Source of the DNA: JANOYY01 sp031418035
Lineage (GTDB): Bacteria > Actinomycetota > Acidimicrobiia > Acidimicrobiales > JANYDT01
Direction of reading: 5' to 3'
Assembly (NCBI GenBank): GCA_031418035.1
Contig: JANOWU010000153.1
Location: 1-16,237 of the forward strand
DNA: 16,237 nucleotides
A program made the translations under genes and the position numbers. Below are positions 6,213 to 13,136 of this stretch, piece by piece; positions within the stretch are counted from its first letter, which is position 1; each line of letters opens with the position of its first letter. The notes under the pieces were generated by a model. That model was not told the DNA's origin. It did no database searches and saw nothing but the letters and a program-made list of their open reading frames with translations.

Positions 6213-6698
6213 ATGCCCACTTTCGACGTAGTTTCCGAAATTGATGAACAAGAAGTCAAAAACGCGGTCGATCAGGCCCAGCGCGAGGTCACCACTCGCT
6301 TCGACTTCAAGAACACCGACTCGACGATCGAGCTCAAGGAGACCACGATCACCTTGGCCTCCGTGACGGAGGAGCGGCTGAAGGCTTTGGATCAGGTCCT
6401 CCAGGAAAAGCTCATCAAACGAGGCGTGTCGCTCAAGACGCTCGACTACGGCAAGATCGAGGAGGCCGCGAAGGGGACGGCTCGCCAGGTCATCACGTTG
6501 AAGGCCGGCCTCTCCTCGGACAAGGCGAAGGAGGTCAACCGAGCGCTGAAGGAATCGGGCCTGAAGGTGCAGAGTTCAACCCAGGGGGATGCGGTCCGGG
6601 TCACCGGGAAGAAGCGTGACGATCTCCAGGACGCGATCGCCTTCTTGAAGGAAAAGGAATTCGACATTCCCATCCAGTTCAAGAACTTTCGAGACTGA
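6213..6698 (+). CDS. yajQ: YajQ family nucleotide-binding protein
   Basis: A 161-residue protein of the normal YajQ length, matching the family from end to end. It begins MPTFDVVSEID and has the conserved VTTRFDFKNTDSTIE block (about 27-41), KRGVSLKTLDYGK (about 69-81), and a C-terminal EFDIPIQFKNFRD. YajQ proteins are small cytoplasmic two-domain proteins; some family members bind c-di-GMP and act with transcription factors, but the role in actinobacteria is not settled. The ATG has no Shine-Dalgarno sequence and sits six bases after TAGCCT, so the mRNA is probably leaderless. It is divergent from tRNA-Tyr and convergent with the TauE remnant. A GGDEF gene about 2.4 kb away makes a c-di-GMP connection possible but unproven. 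Confidence 0.94.
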   Translation: MPTFDVVSEIDEQEVKNAVDQAQREVTTRFDFKNTDSTIELKETTITLASVTEERLKALDQVLQEKLIKRGVSLKTLDYGKIEEAAKGTARQVITLKAGLSSDKAKEVNRALKESGLKVQSSTQGDAVRVTGKKRDDLQDAIAFLKEKEFDIPIQFKNFRD

Positions 6699-6722
6699 GC
6701 CCGACTGAGCCCGACCGAGCTC
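6693..6722. repeat. 10-bp tandem repeat (three units) across the yajQ stop codon
   Basis: GACTGAGCCC occurs at 6693-6702 and 6703-6712, followed by the variant GACCGAGCTC at 6713-6722. The first unit contains the yajQ TGA. It fills the space before the convergent TauE remnant, and no terminator hairpin is visible here. Confidence 0.7.
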
Positions 6723-6731
6723 AACGCGCCA

Positions 6732-7501
6732 CTAGGTCCGGAAGATGTCGTAGCCGACGCGAAGTGTGAGCAGGCTCACCACAACGAGAAAGAAGACTCG
6801 TACGAACCCCGATCCCTTCCGGAGCGCGAGTCTGGCGCCGAGAAATCCGCCGGTGAGGTTCGCCGCCGCCATTGGGAGTGCCAGAGCCCAGCGAATCGAA
6901 CCGTGTGGCGCGAACCACGACAACGCCGCAAGGTTCGTGCCGACGTTCAACACTTTCGCAACAGCGGTCGACTCCAAAAAGTCGAATCGCACGACAACAC
7001 GAGCGCGATGGTGAAGAACGTTCCCGTGCCCGGTCCGATGAGACCGTCGTAGAAGCCGACGACTGCGGCGATCAGCAGCAGTCGTTTTCGTCGAAGCGTG
7101 AGCGGGAGCTTCTCCGCCGCACGCGTGCCCAGATCCGGACGGCGCAGGGTGAGTCCGAGGACCCCCAACAGCGCCACGACCACGAGCGGGCGAAACACGC
7201 TCTTCGGAACGACGGAGCTGACCCGGGCGCCGAGAAAGCTCGCGATCATCGCCATGCCCACCGCAGGGATCAGGAGCTTCGGTCCGAGCGCAAGCCGCTT
7301 GCGATAGGTCACTGCGGCGATCCCAGTGCCACTCACCGCTGCTGCCTTGTTGGTGCCAAGGATGATGTCGGTGGCCGTCGAGCGAGGTAGCAGCAGGGTG
7401 ATCGCCGGAAGCTGGATCAGCCCACCTCCACCGACGATCGAATCGACGAATCCTGCGCTTAGCCCAGCAGCGACGCCGAGGAGGAGTTGCGCCGACGTCA
7501 T
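6732..7501 (-). pseudogene. TauE/SafE family permease, disrupted by a single-base frameshift
   Basis: Two minus-strand frames together make a full-length TauE/SafE (DUF81) membrane protein of about 255 residues, a family linked to export of sulfite or organosulfonates. The first frame (from ATG 7501) has GFVDSIVGGGGLIQLPAI near residue 18 and the second repeat motif GFYDGLIGPGTGTFF near 149. It then goes out of frame after ALVL and stops at 6947. The remaining C-terminal half continues in the next frame as VVRFDFLESTAVAKVLN and ends at 6732. One missing base near 6990-7000 explains the break. No classical slippery heptamer is present, so this is a pseudogene or a sequencing error. Two tandem copies of CGTCATGTACTCA flank the start. 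Confidence 0.8.
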
Positions 7502-7525
7502 GTACTCACCGGCGTCATGTACTCA
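7496..7525. repeat. 17-bp-period duplication at the TauE start, creating a six-codon leader ORF
   Basis: CGTCATGTACTCA occurs at 7496-7508 and 7513-7525. On the minus strand the outer copy gives an ATG (7518) opening a mini-frame MTPVST whose TGA (7500-7498) overlaps the permease ATG (7501) as ATGA. No strong ribosome binding site precedes either ATG. Confidence 0.7.
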
Positions 7526-7551
7526 GTCGATCACTCGTCAGGCGTTCAGCG

Positions 7552-8049
7552 CTAGTGGTATCCAGAATGTATGTACACACAGGGAATTCCACACGACTCG
7601 AACATGTCGACGTTTCGCATGTCGTCTTCGTAGGCAAGCTCGAGTTCGAATCCATACTGCCGGAGCTCCTCAACCGTGAAGTGCTTGAAATCGCGGGCCA
7701 TCGAGTAGTCACCGTATTCGCGCATAATAAGTAGATCCCATCGCACGTCATGACGCCGACACCACTCAATGGTTTCGGCGGCGACCCACGAAGGCCGGGC
7801 CGTCAGGAGAATCACGGCGAGATCTTTCGAAAGGAGACGCCCGGTGGTTGCGACGGACTCGATGAGATCGTCCTTGCCACACATTTCGAAAAAGAGGTCC
7901 CAATTCCTTCGCACCCCGGTGACGAGATACTGACGATGCGAGGCGTCGGCCAAGACCCCGTCGATGTCGAACACAACGGCCCGACCCGGAATGATCTCGC
8001 CAGCCCTCCACCACCAATTCATCGGTGTATAGGGCAAACCTTTAGCCAC
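7552..8049 (-). CDS. HAD superfamily phosphatase, polynucleotide 3'-phosphatase-like
   Basis: A 165-residue HAD protein. Motif I is VVFDIDGVLAD with nucleophile Asp28 and Asp30; motif II is ILLTARP with Thr83; a Lys near 122 (ARDFKHF) can serve as motif III; and motif IV is LAYEDDMRNVDMF with Asp142/Asp143. The AxHRQ segment after motif I recalls the phosphatase half of T4 polynucleotide kinase, so phosphate removal from a nucleotide or nucleic-acid end is plausible, though no kinase domain is present. The GTG at 8049 is chosen because it overlaps the upstream gene's stop by eight bases and has GAGGAG at a good distance; the ATG at 8022 is a less supported alternative. Translational coupling with the upstream gene is likely. 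Confidence 0.8.
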   Translation of the reverse strand: MAKGLPYTPMNWWWRAGEIIPGRAVVFDIDGVLADASHRQYLVTGVRRNWDLFFEMCGKDDLIESVATTGRLLSKDLAVILLTARPSWVAAETIEWCRRHDVRWDLLIMREYGDYSMARDFKHFTVEELRQYGFELELAYEDDMRNVDMFESCGIPCVYIHSGYH

Positions 8050-8611
8050 GCATGCGCTCCTCGACCACGTATCCCAACACCACTGCGTTCGGGTCTTCGA
8101 AGCCGTCGAGACGATCCCAAATTTCGTCGTGGCTTCGTACGACGACGCGAACACCAAGTGATTCAAGAGCATCGCGGACCTCGGTGAAGTCCTCGGGGTC
8201 CTCGGGGTCGGTGCAATCGAGCAGATACTCGCCGAGGGTCCTCGCTCCGAGCTCGAACTGGCCGTCGGGGTCACACACAACGATGGGCGACGCATCGACG
8301 TGGCGACCGTGCTCACCGACCCAGTACCCCATAACCGACCCGTCGAGGATCTCGCCGATCCAGCGGACCTGATCGACCATCCGACGAAACGCTGCGGCCA
8401 CCGGTGCTTCGATGCCGTCTTCGACCCCGAAACCCTCGAACAGTTGTTCATCGATGAATTCGAACAAGCTCAATTCGTAGGTGTCGAGAAGTTCGGTGTC
8501 GTCGTTGAGTTGGGCGCGCCACAGCGCAGTCAGATCTTGGGGGACTGGCTCGCCGCCGAGACAGTATTTGGAGACGTCGGCCAGAATCGATTCGAGTTCG
8601 CTATCTCCCAT
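8042..8611 (-). CDS. Acidic protein of unknown function, weakly SMI1/KNR4 (SUKH)-like
   Basis: A 189-residue acidic soluble protein without signal peptide or membrane segment. I do not recognise it with confidence. The pattern ASPIVVCDPDGQFELGARTL (about 107-126) after a Gly-Tyr-Trp turn (about 95-97) recalls SUKH/SMI1-KNR4 proteins, many of which are immunity proteins to toxins or scaffolds, but the N-terminal signature is not clear. The segment DPEDPED comes from a short internal GTCCTCGGG repeat. Its stop codon overlaps the HAD phosphatase GTG, and it lies 41 bases downstream of the flippase-like gene, so the three form a probable operon. The tight overlap suggests a joint role with the phosphatase. 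No toxin gene is visible in the window. Confidence 0.65.
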   Translation of the reverse strand: MGDSELESILADVSKYCLGGEPVPQDLTALWRAQLNDDTELLDTYELSLFEFIDEQLFEGFGVEDGIEAPVAAAFRRMVDQVRWIGEILDGSVMGYWVGEHGRHVDASPIVVCDPDGQFELGARTLGEYLLDCTDPEDPEDFTEVRDALESLGVRVVVRSHDEIWDRLDGFEDPNAVVLGYVVEERMRG

Positions 8612-8652
8612 GCCTCAAGTCTCGCCGATGAATCGCTCCGTGCCCGACAGGG

Positions 8653-9666
8653 TCACTGCGTGACCACCGTTCGATGCTTGCGCCACGTGAGGAACGAGAA
8701 CCCGCCGAGGAGAATCGGCGGGATGTACGTCAAGACTCGGTAGAGCAACACGGCGGCAACAACCGGACCCTGGGCACCACCGAAACCGACCAACGCGCCG
8801 GTGAGTCCGATCTCGATGATCCCGAGTCCGCCGGGCGTCACCGGGAACGCCGTCGAAAGCAATCGAGTCGACGCCCATGCCGCGAACGCCTCGGTGTAGG
8901 TCACCTGATCTCCATCGACGTTGAGGGCGCGAAGGGCCACCGCCAACACCACGAACACGAACATGACACCGCCCAGCGTTGTGATCGTCAACGCGAGCCA
9001 GCGTTTGCGAATCAGCTCGACGCTGTCTCGTCGAAAGGTCGCAAGCGTTTCGGGGGCAGTGGTCGGAGGTTTCTTCTTTCGCACGCGCGCGAATGGCGCA
9101 CGGATTCGATCCGCGAGGCGTCCGACATTGCGGGCACCGACCTCGCTTCGAAACAGTTGCCACAGGAAGAAGATCGCAATGACAAGGACAACGGCACCGA
9201 TCTTGGCGGCCGCTTCCAACGCAACGTTCTTGCCGCCGCGCATGGTCAACACGAGGAGGCCGACGAGGGGCATCGCCAGGTTGGTGATGTTGTTCCAGAT
9301 GCCTGTCACGACCATGGCCCGCGAGGCCTGGTTGCGCTCGAAGCCCCAACCCTTGAACATCGCCATTTGCATACCCATACCAACCGCGCCGCCGAGTGGT
9401 GCCACGTTCGCAACTGCGGTGCCCGCCATGGTGACTTCGATCGATTGGCGATACTTCAGACCGGGGAGCGCAACCATCCAGTTCGGTGCATAGGTCGCGA
9501 GGTTCGCAACGGTGACGACGAGCAGCGCCAGCAACCACCCGGTGCTCAGGGCTTTGAACGCTCGACGGACCTCGCCATAATCGGCGACGCGCGGGAGTAG
9601 ATACGCAAACGTCAAGACAATGACACTGAGCGCTACCAGGGTCGATATGACCGACCGTATGTGCAC
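8653..9666 (-). CDS. Flippase-like / lysylphosphatidylglycerol synthase TM region family protein
   Basis: A 337-residue polytopic membrane protein of the YbhN/UPF0104 (LPG_synthase_TM) family. Hydrophobic segments recur along the whole length. The family hallmarks near the C-terminus are clear: TAFPVTPGGLGIIEIGLTGAL (about 273 onward) and the last helix pair YRVLTYIPPILLG. The central loop is basic (RKKKPPTTAPETLATFRR). Homologues move or modify membrane lipids, but the substrate here is unknown and no catalytic lysyltransferase domain is attached. The GTG start at 9666 begins an Arg-containing segment before the first helix; it has no clear ribosome binding site, so the exact start is uncertain. 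It is the first gene of a minus-strand run with the acidic protein, phosphatase and permease remnant. Confidence 0.85.
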   Translation of the reverse strand: MHIRSVISTLVALSVIVLTFAYLLPRVADYGEVRRAFKALSTGWLLALLVVTVANLATYAPNWMVALPGLKYRQSIEVTMAGTAVANVAPLGGAVGMGMQMAMFKGWGFERNQASRAMVVTGIWNNITNLAMPLVGLLVLTMRGGKNVALEAAAKIGAVVLVIAIFFLWQLFRSEVGARNVGRLADRIRAPFARVRKKKPPTTAPETLATFRRDSVELIRKRWLALTITTLGGVMFVFVVLAVALRALNVDGDQVTYTEAFAAWASTRLLSTAFPVTPGGLGIIEIGLTGALVGFGGAQGPVVAAVLLYRVLTYIPPILLGGFSFLTWRKHRTVVTQ

Positions 9667-9757
9667 GCGGGAGTTGTGCGTCGAGTTAATGGGGAAAACC
9701 CTAGATTGCTTTTACCCCCGGAGTCGAGCGTGACCTTCGTTGCGCCAGGTAAGACGG

Positions 9758-10525
9758 TCAGGGCAGGTTCGGGGTGTACCCGGGGTCCAGTTCCGTGAAG
9801 TGCAAGAGCAACGCTTCGAAGCCGATCGAGAACATGGTCCACTCCTGTGCTTTCCCGCCGGGTCCCGTGCGCCGGTCGATACGAACCATGGCGTCGTCGG
9901 CGAAGCGATCGTGGAGTGCGAATCCTTCGGACAGGGCATAAACCATATTCGCCAACTGGCCGGTGGTGTACCCAGTTTTCACCCGATGTCCGACCCGACC
10001 AAGCACCTCATCGAGCACCTTTTCGAAGTCGCGCACCGCATGCTCATGGCGACGCCCGATGGTCGGGCCGCGCTCGATGTCGTCGTCCAGGGATGGGGTC
10101 GAGACGGTGATCGCCCAGATCGCCAACCAGGTCTGCCATCGACGTGATCCCTTCAGCGACGCCAGGTGCGCCGCGCCGGCAATTCGTGCGACCTCCGTGA
10201 GGGCATGGCGGCGACCTTCCTCGGTACGGAGATCCGTCGTTGCGGCGATGGCCCGAGCGCATTCGAGGGCCGGCAGTTCTTCGCCGCTCGGGTAGTACTC
10301 CGCGGCCTGGAGCAGTAGCTCCTGGTGGAACTCGTTCTGATTGGCCCAGATCCGTCCGTACACGCTGGCGTTGGTGATGCGTTCGCCGGTCGTCCGCTCG
10401 ACTTCGGCGAGCACATCGGCCATACCCACCTGCCCACAGCCGCCTTCGAGACCCCGATTGACGAGCATCTCGACTCCCGTGTCGAGGATCAGTTTTGCGA
10501 TGTCGGCTCGACGTCGACGTGCCAT
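9758..10525 (-). CDS. TetR-like transcriptional regulator
   Basis: A 255-residue protein starting at the ATG 10525, which has AAAGGGA eight bases upstream; the frame stays open further upstream but that part covers the operator region. The N-terminus (MARRRRADIAKLILDTGVEML) is TetR-like, followed by a helix-turn-helix region of about 30-70 (VGMADVLAEVERTTG, then NASVYGRIWANQNEFHQELL). A few extra residues between the two DNA-binding helices (ERTTGERIT) make it less canonical. The C-terminal domain would bind an unknown ligand. It is divergent from the SPFH gene. Two near-identical 15-bp palindromic sites lie in between, so it very likely represses itself and the SPFH gene. The family is fairly certain and the ligand unknown. 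Confidence 0.82.
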   Translation of the reverse strand: MARRRRADIAKLILDTGVEMLVNRGLEGGCGQVGMADVLAEVERTTGERITNASVYGRIWANQNEFHQELLLQAAEYYPSGEELPALECARAIAATTDLRTEEGRRHALTEVARIAGAAHLASLKGSRRWQTWLAIWAITVSTPSLDDDIERGPTIGRRHEHAVRDFEKVLDEVLGRVGHRVKTGYTTGQLANMVYALSEGFALHDRFADDAMVRIDRRTGPGGKAQEWTMFSIGFEALLLHFTELDPGYTPNLP

Positions 10526-10541
10526 GTTGTTCCCTTTCGTT

Positions 10542-10556
10542 GCGACTGCGAGTTGC
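10542..10556. promoter_or_regulatory. Putative TetR operator 1
   Basis: GCGACTGCGAGTTGC matches the perfect palindrome at 10582-10596 in 13 of 15 positions. It overlaps the -35 (TTGCAG, 10553-10558) of the SPFH promoter and lies where a transcription start for the tetR gene would fall. Its centre is 40 bases from that of operator 2. Confidence 0.6.
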
Positions 10557-10581
10557 AGTTTGTCCGGTTTCGTTCTATCGT
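10553..10581 (+). promoter_or_regulatory. Promoter of the SPFH gene
   Basis: TTGCAG (10553-10558) and TATCGT (10576-10581) are separated by 17 bases, a good sigma-70-type match. The predicted start near 10588 falls within operator 2. On the other strand TTGCAC, 17 bases and CAAACT form a weaker tetR promoter using the same region. An AAGGAG ribosome binding site at 10621-10626 precedes the ATG by nine bases. Confidence 0.55.
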
Positions 10582-10596
10582 GCAACTCCGAGTTGC
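10582..10596. promoter_or_regulatory. Putative TetR operator 2, perfect 7+1+7 palindrome
   Basis: GCAACTC (10582-10588), C and GAGTTGC (10590-10596) form a perfect inverted repeat, the arrangement typical of TetR-family operators. It covers the predicted transcription start of the SPFH gene and the -35 of the tetR gene on the other strand. Confidence 0.7.
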
Positions 10597-10635
10597 GAAT
10601 TTTTCTCGGCTCACCTTGTCAAGGAGTGACTCTGC

Positions 10636-11700
10636 ATGTCTGATTCAGGCAAACCCACGTTCACCTTCAACAGCCCGCGCCTGCCCACGGGCAATCCGCC
10701 CCGTCCCAAAACCATCGCGTTCGTGATCGGTGGCGTCATCGCGCTCTTGGTGCTGTTCAACGTCCTGCGCTCGGCGTTCGTTTCTGTTCCCGCCAATGAG
10801 ATCGGCGTCAAGATCGTCCGCGGCAAGGTGGAGGGCACCCTCGATCCGGGCTGGCACTTAATCTCGCCCATCGGAGGAAAGATCAAGACGTTCTCTACCC
10901 GTATCCAGCAGACGTCGATGCTTCGAATTGCCGGCGAGGGCGATCGCGCCGGCGATGACTCCATCGACGTTGCATCCAAAGAGGGCGCAAAGATGTCGGT
11001 CGACCTCACGATCAACTACCGCCTGCGAAAGTCCGCTGCCCTGCAGCTCTTCGCCAACATCCGCGATGAGAACGACCTACGCGAACGCATCGTACGTCCT
11101 GGCGTGCGATCCATCACCCGCGACGTGTTCGCCAACTACGGCGCAAAGGATGCGATCACCAGTGGCCGCGGCGCGATCCAAGCCGAAATCACGCGACGCC
11201 TGAACGAGAAGTTCGACAAGCAGGGACTCGACGTCGATACCGTCGACGTGCGCGAGATCTACCTTCCCGAGAACATCCAGTCACAGGTCGATGAAGCAAT
11301 CGGGGCCGAGGCTCAGGCACAGAAGGCGGCCATCCAACGCAAGCAGAAGGAAACCGAAGCCGAAACAGCTCGACTCGTCGCCGAGAAGAACGCGCAACAA
11401 AAGCGCATTGAAGCTCAAGGTTCTGCTGACGCTCGAAAGATCAGCTCTGAATCGGAGGCCGACGCCAACCGACGGATCGCCGAGAGCCTCACACCCGGTC
11501 TCATCCAGCTCCGCCAGATCGAAGCCGTGTACAAGAACGGCAACCAGATCTACTTCATCCCTCAGGGAGGAAACCCAAACATCTTCGTCACGCCGAACCA
11601 GGATCTCGGCAAACCTGCCGTGAGCACCGCACAGGCACAGGCCGCGGCGTCGGCAACGACGTCCGACGACACAACGACGACAACGACGGTTGCCCCATAG
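10636..11700 (+). CDS. SPFH/Band 7 (prohibitin-like) membrane protein
   Basis: A 354-residue protein. A short Pro-rich cytoplasmic N-terminus precedes one membrane helix at about 27-45. Next comes the SPFH domain (VPANEIGVKIVRGKVEGTLDPGWHLISPI at its start), a long Ala/Glu/Lys/Gln-rich helix at about 225-285 likely to form a coiled coil, and a low-complexity tail ending in a run of Thr. This is the architecture of bacterial prohibitin homologues, which assemble into ring-like scaffolds and help quality control of membrane proteins. The tail (TTSDDTTTTTTVAP) is an oddity, made from ACA/ACG repeats. The start is supported by AAGGAG at nine bases. The gene is probably repressed by the divergent TetR protein. 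Whether it shares transcripts with the downstream Cox-like operon (63 bases away) is unclear. Confidence 0.9.
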   Translation: MSDSGKPTFTFNSPRLPTGNPPRPKTIAFVIGGVIALLVLFNVLRSAFVSVPANEIGVKIVRGKVEGTLDPGWHLISPIGGKIKTFSTRIQQTSMLRIAGEGDRAGDDSIDVASKEGAKMSVDLTINYRLRKSAALQLFANIRDENDLRERIVRPGVRSITRDVFANYGAKDAITSGRGAIQAEITRRLNEKFDKQGLDVDTVDVREIYLPENIQSQVDEAIGAEAQAQKAAIQRKQKETEAETARLVAEKNAQQKRIEAQGSADARKISSESEADANRRIAESLTPGLIQLRQIEAVYKNGNQIYFIPQGGNPNIFVTPNQDLGKPAVSTAQAQAAASATTSDDTTTTTTVAP

Positions 11701-11704
11701 CTGG

Positions 11705-11710
11705 GTAAAA
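11705..11710 (+). promoter_or_regulatory. Candidate -10 of the Cox-like operon
   Basis: TAAAAT matches the -10 consensus at five of six positions and lies just after the SPFH stop codon. No matching -35 at normal spacing is obvious, so this is tentative. A GAGG at 11752-11755 precedes the coxM-like ATG by eight bases. Confidence 0.35.
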
Positions 11711-11716
11711 TCCGCG

Positions 11717-11738
11717 GTCGACGCTGACACCCGTCGAC
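11717..11738 (+). terminator. Stem-loop between the SPFH gene and the Cox-like operon
   Basis: GTCGACG (11717-11723) pairs perfectly with CGTCGAC (11732-11738) around an 8-base loop. No T-run follows. It may attenuate or terminate SPFH transcription, or be a regulator site at the start of the Cox-like mRNA. Confidence 0.35.
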
Positions 11739-11763
11739 ATGTTGACAGTGCGAGGATGGCGGC

Positions 11764-12651
11764 ATGAAGATGCCGCCATTTTCGTACCATCGCCCCGATA
11801 CCGTCGATGAGGTGCTCGAACTCCTTGGCCGCTACGGGTCCGATGCAAAGGTTCTCGCCGGTGGTCAGTCACTTCTTCCCGTCATGGCGCTGCGACTCGG
11901 GCAGCCTGATCACATCATCGACATCAGCCGGGTCAACGAGCTTGGCCATCTCCGCATGAACGACGCGATGATTCACGTCGCCGCGAACGTCACGCACGCA
12001 ACGGCTGAGGACTCTTCGCTCGTCGCTACCGAACTCCCGTTGGTCGCAGCCGCCATGCCATGGATCGGCCATCGCGCGATACGCAATCGCGGCACGGTCT
12101 GCGGAAGCCTCGCCCATGGCGACCCTGCCGCGGAACTTCCGGCAGTTGCACTTGCCTTGGAGGCCTCCCTCGTGGTCCGTTCGGTGCGCGGCGAACGAAG
12201 CATTCCGGCAAGTCAGTTCTTCCTCGGCTTTCTCACGACTGCGCTCGAGCCCGACGAGTTGCTCTGCGAGGTTCGCTTCCCCGTTACATCGCCATGGGCG
12301 ACGTCAGCGGTGCACGAGGTTGCCCGACGTCACGGTGATTATGCGATGGTCGGGTTGGCCGCCGTTGTCGAACAGAGTGGCGCCGGTGTCGTTGAACATG
12401 CCGCACTGTCCTTCTTTGCTGTCGGCTCCACGCCCGTGCGTGCCCGGGCCGCGGAAGGGGCGCTGGTCGGGCAGCCGCTTCGCCCGGATGCGATCGCTGC
12501 GGCCGTCAGCTGTGCTCGCAATGAACTCGATCCACCGACCGACAACCACGCCTCGTCGCAGTACCGCCGACACGTGGCCGGCGTCGTACTGGAACGAACC
12601 CTCCGCTCCATGAGCCAGACCCGCACCACACTTCCAGGAGCAGTGGCATGA
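11764..12651 (+). CDS. Molybdenum hydroxylase FAD-binding medium subunit (CoxM/CutM-like)
   Basis: A 295-residue FAD-binding subunit of the xanthine dehydrogenase/CO dehydrogenase superfamily. The first FAD motif AGGQSLLP is at 32-39, and the second, corresponding to TIGG in CoxM, reads TVCGSLAHGDPAAELPA (111-127). The C-terminal domain has the HGDYAMVGLAAVV segment typical of CoxM. This subunit passes electrons from the iron-sulfur clusters to an external acceptor. The start is supported by GAGG eight bases upstream. It overlaps the next gene by four bases (ATGA), so the three subunits are translationally coupled. The family call is firm; the physiological acceptor and substrate are unknown. 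Confidence 0.92.
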   Translation: MKMPPFSYHRPDTVDEVLELLGRYGSDAKVLAGGQSLLPVMALRLGQPDHIIDISRVNELGHLRMNDAMIHVAANVTHATAEDSSLVATELPLVAAAMPWIGHRAIRNRGTVCGSLAHGDPAAELPAVALALEASLVVRSVRGERSIPASQFFLGFLTTALEPDELLCEVRFPVTSPWATSAVHEVARRHGDYAMVGLAAVVEQSGAGVVEHAALSFFAVGSTPVRARAAEGALVGQPLRPDAIAAAVSCARNELDPPTDNHASSQYRRHVAGVVLERTLRSMSQTRTTLPGAVA

Positions 12652-13136
12652 CATATGTAAACATAACATTTTCGGTGAACGGATCTGACGTGTCGTCGTC
12701 GGTTCTCGTTCGCCAGTCACTGGCCGACTTTCTTCGTGAGGATCAGCGCCTCACCGGCACTCATCTCGGATGCGAGCACGGCGTTTGTGGCGCCTGCACT
12801 GTCCTCGTAGACGGTCGGGCCGTCCGGTCGTGTCTCATGCTCGCTGTGCAAGCGGACGGGACTTCCATCACCACGATCGAAGGCCTCACCAACGCCGACG
12901 GATCACTGTCACCGCTCCAACAGGCGTTCATGGACAACCACGGCTTTCAGTGCGCCTTCTGCGCGCCCGGATTCCTGCTGACGGCGAAGGAGTTGATCGA
13001 CAAAGGATCGCCGCTCGATCGCGATCATATGCGCGCCGAGCTCTCCGGAAACCTGTGCCGGTGCACCGGATATGAATCCATCTTGAACAGCATGGAAGCA
13101 GCAATCGCCGCCGCACCGTCGGGAGGGCAACCGTGA
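12648..13136 (+). CDS. Molybdenum hydroxylase [2Fe-2S] small subunit (CoxS-like)
   Basis: A 162-residue iron-sulfur subunit of standard length. The N-terminal ferredoxin-like cluster uses Cys42, Cys47, Cys50 and Cys62 (GCEHGVCGACTVLVDG, then SCLM), and the C-terminal cluster uses Cys102, Cys105, Cys137 and Cys139 (CAFCAPGF and CRCTGY). All eight ligands are present. It relays electrons between the molybdenum centre of the large subunit and FAD of the medium subunit. It overlaps the medium-subunit gene and the large-subunit gene by four bases each, the usual M-S-L arrangement. Confidence 0.95.
   Translation: MTYVNITFSVNGSDVSSSVLVRQSLADFLREDQRLTGTHLGCEHGVCGACTVLVDGRAVRSCLMLAVQADGTSITTIEGLTNADGSLSPLQQAFMDNHGFQCAFCAPGFLLTAKELIDKGSPLDRDHMRAELSGNLCRCTGYESILNSMEAAIAAAPSGGQP

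Noticed and set aside
6184..6213. TTGCGA-N18-GCATAT as the tRNA-Tyr promoter on the minus strand
   Set aside because: The -10 would end only three bases before the tRNA 5' end, putting the transcription start inside the tRNA; TAACGT at 6197-6202 fits better.
6947..7014. Programmed -1 frameshifting to make full-length TauE/SafE
   Set aside because: No slippery heptamer or downstream structure was seen at the junction; a mutation or sequencing error is simpler.
8674..9600. Plus-strand open frame (308 codons) opposite the flippase-like gene
   Set aside because: It is the antisense of a conserved membrane protein and its translation is low-complexity and charged with no fold signature.
11742..11747. 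TTGACA as the -35 of the Cox-like operon
   Set aside because: A -10 at normal spacing would fall after the start codon and no suitable hexamer is there.
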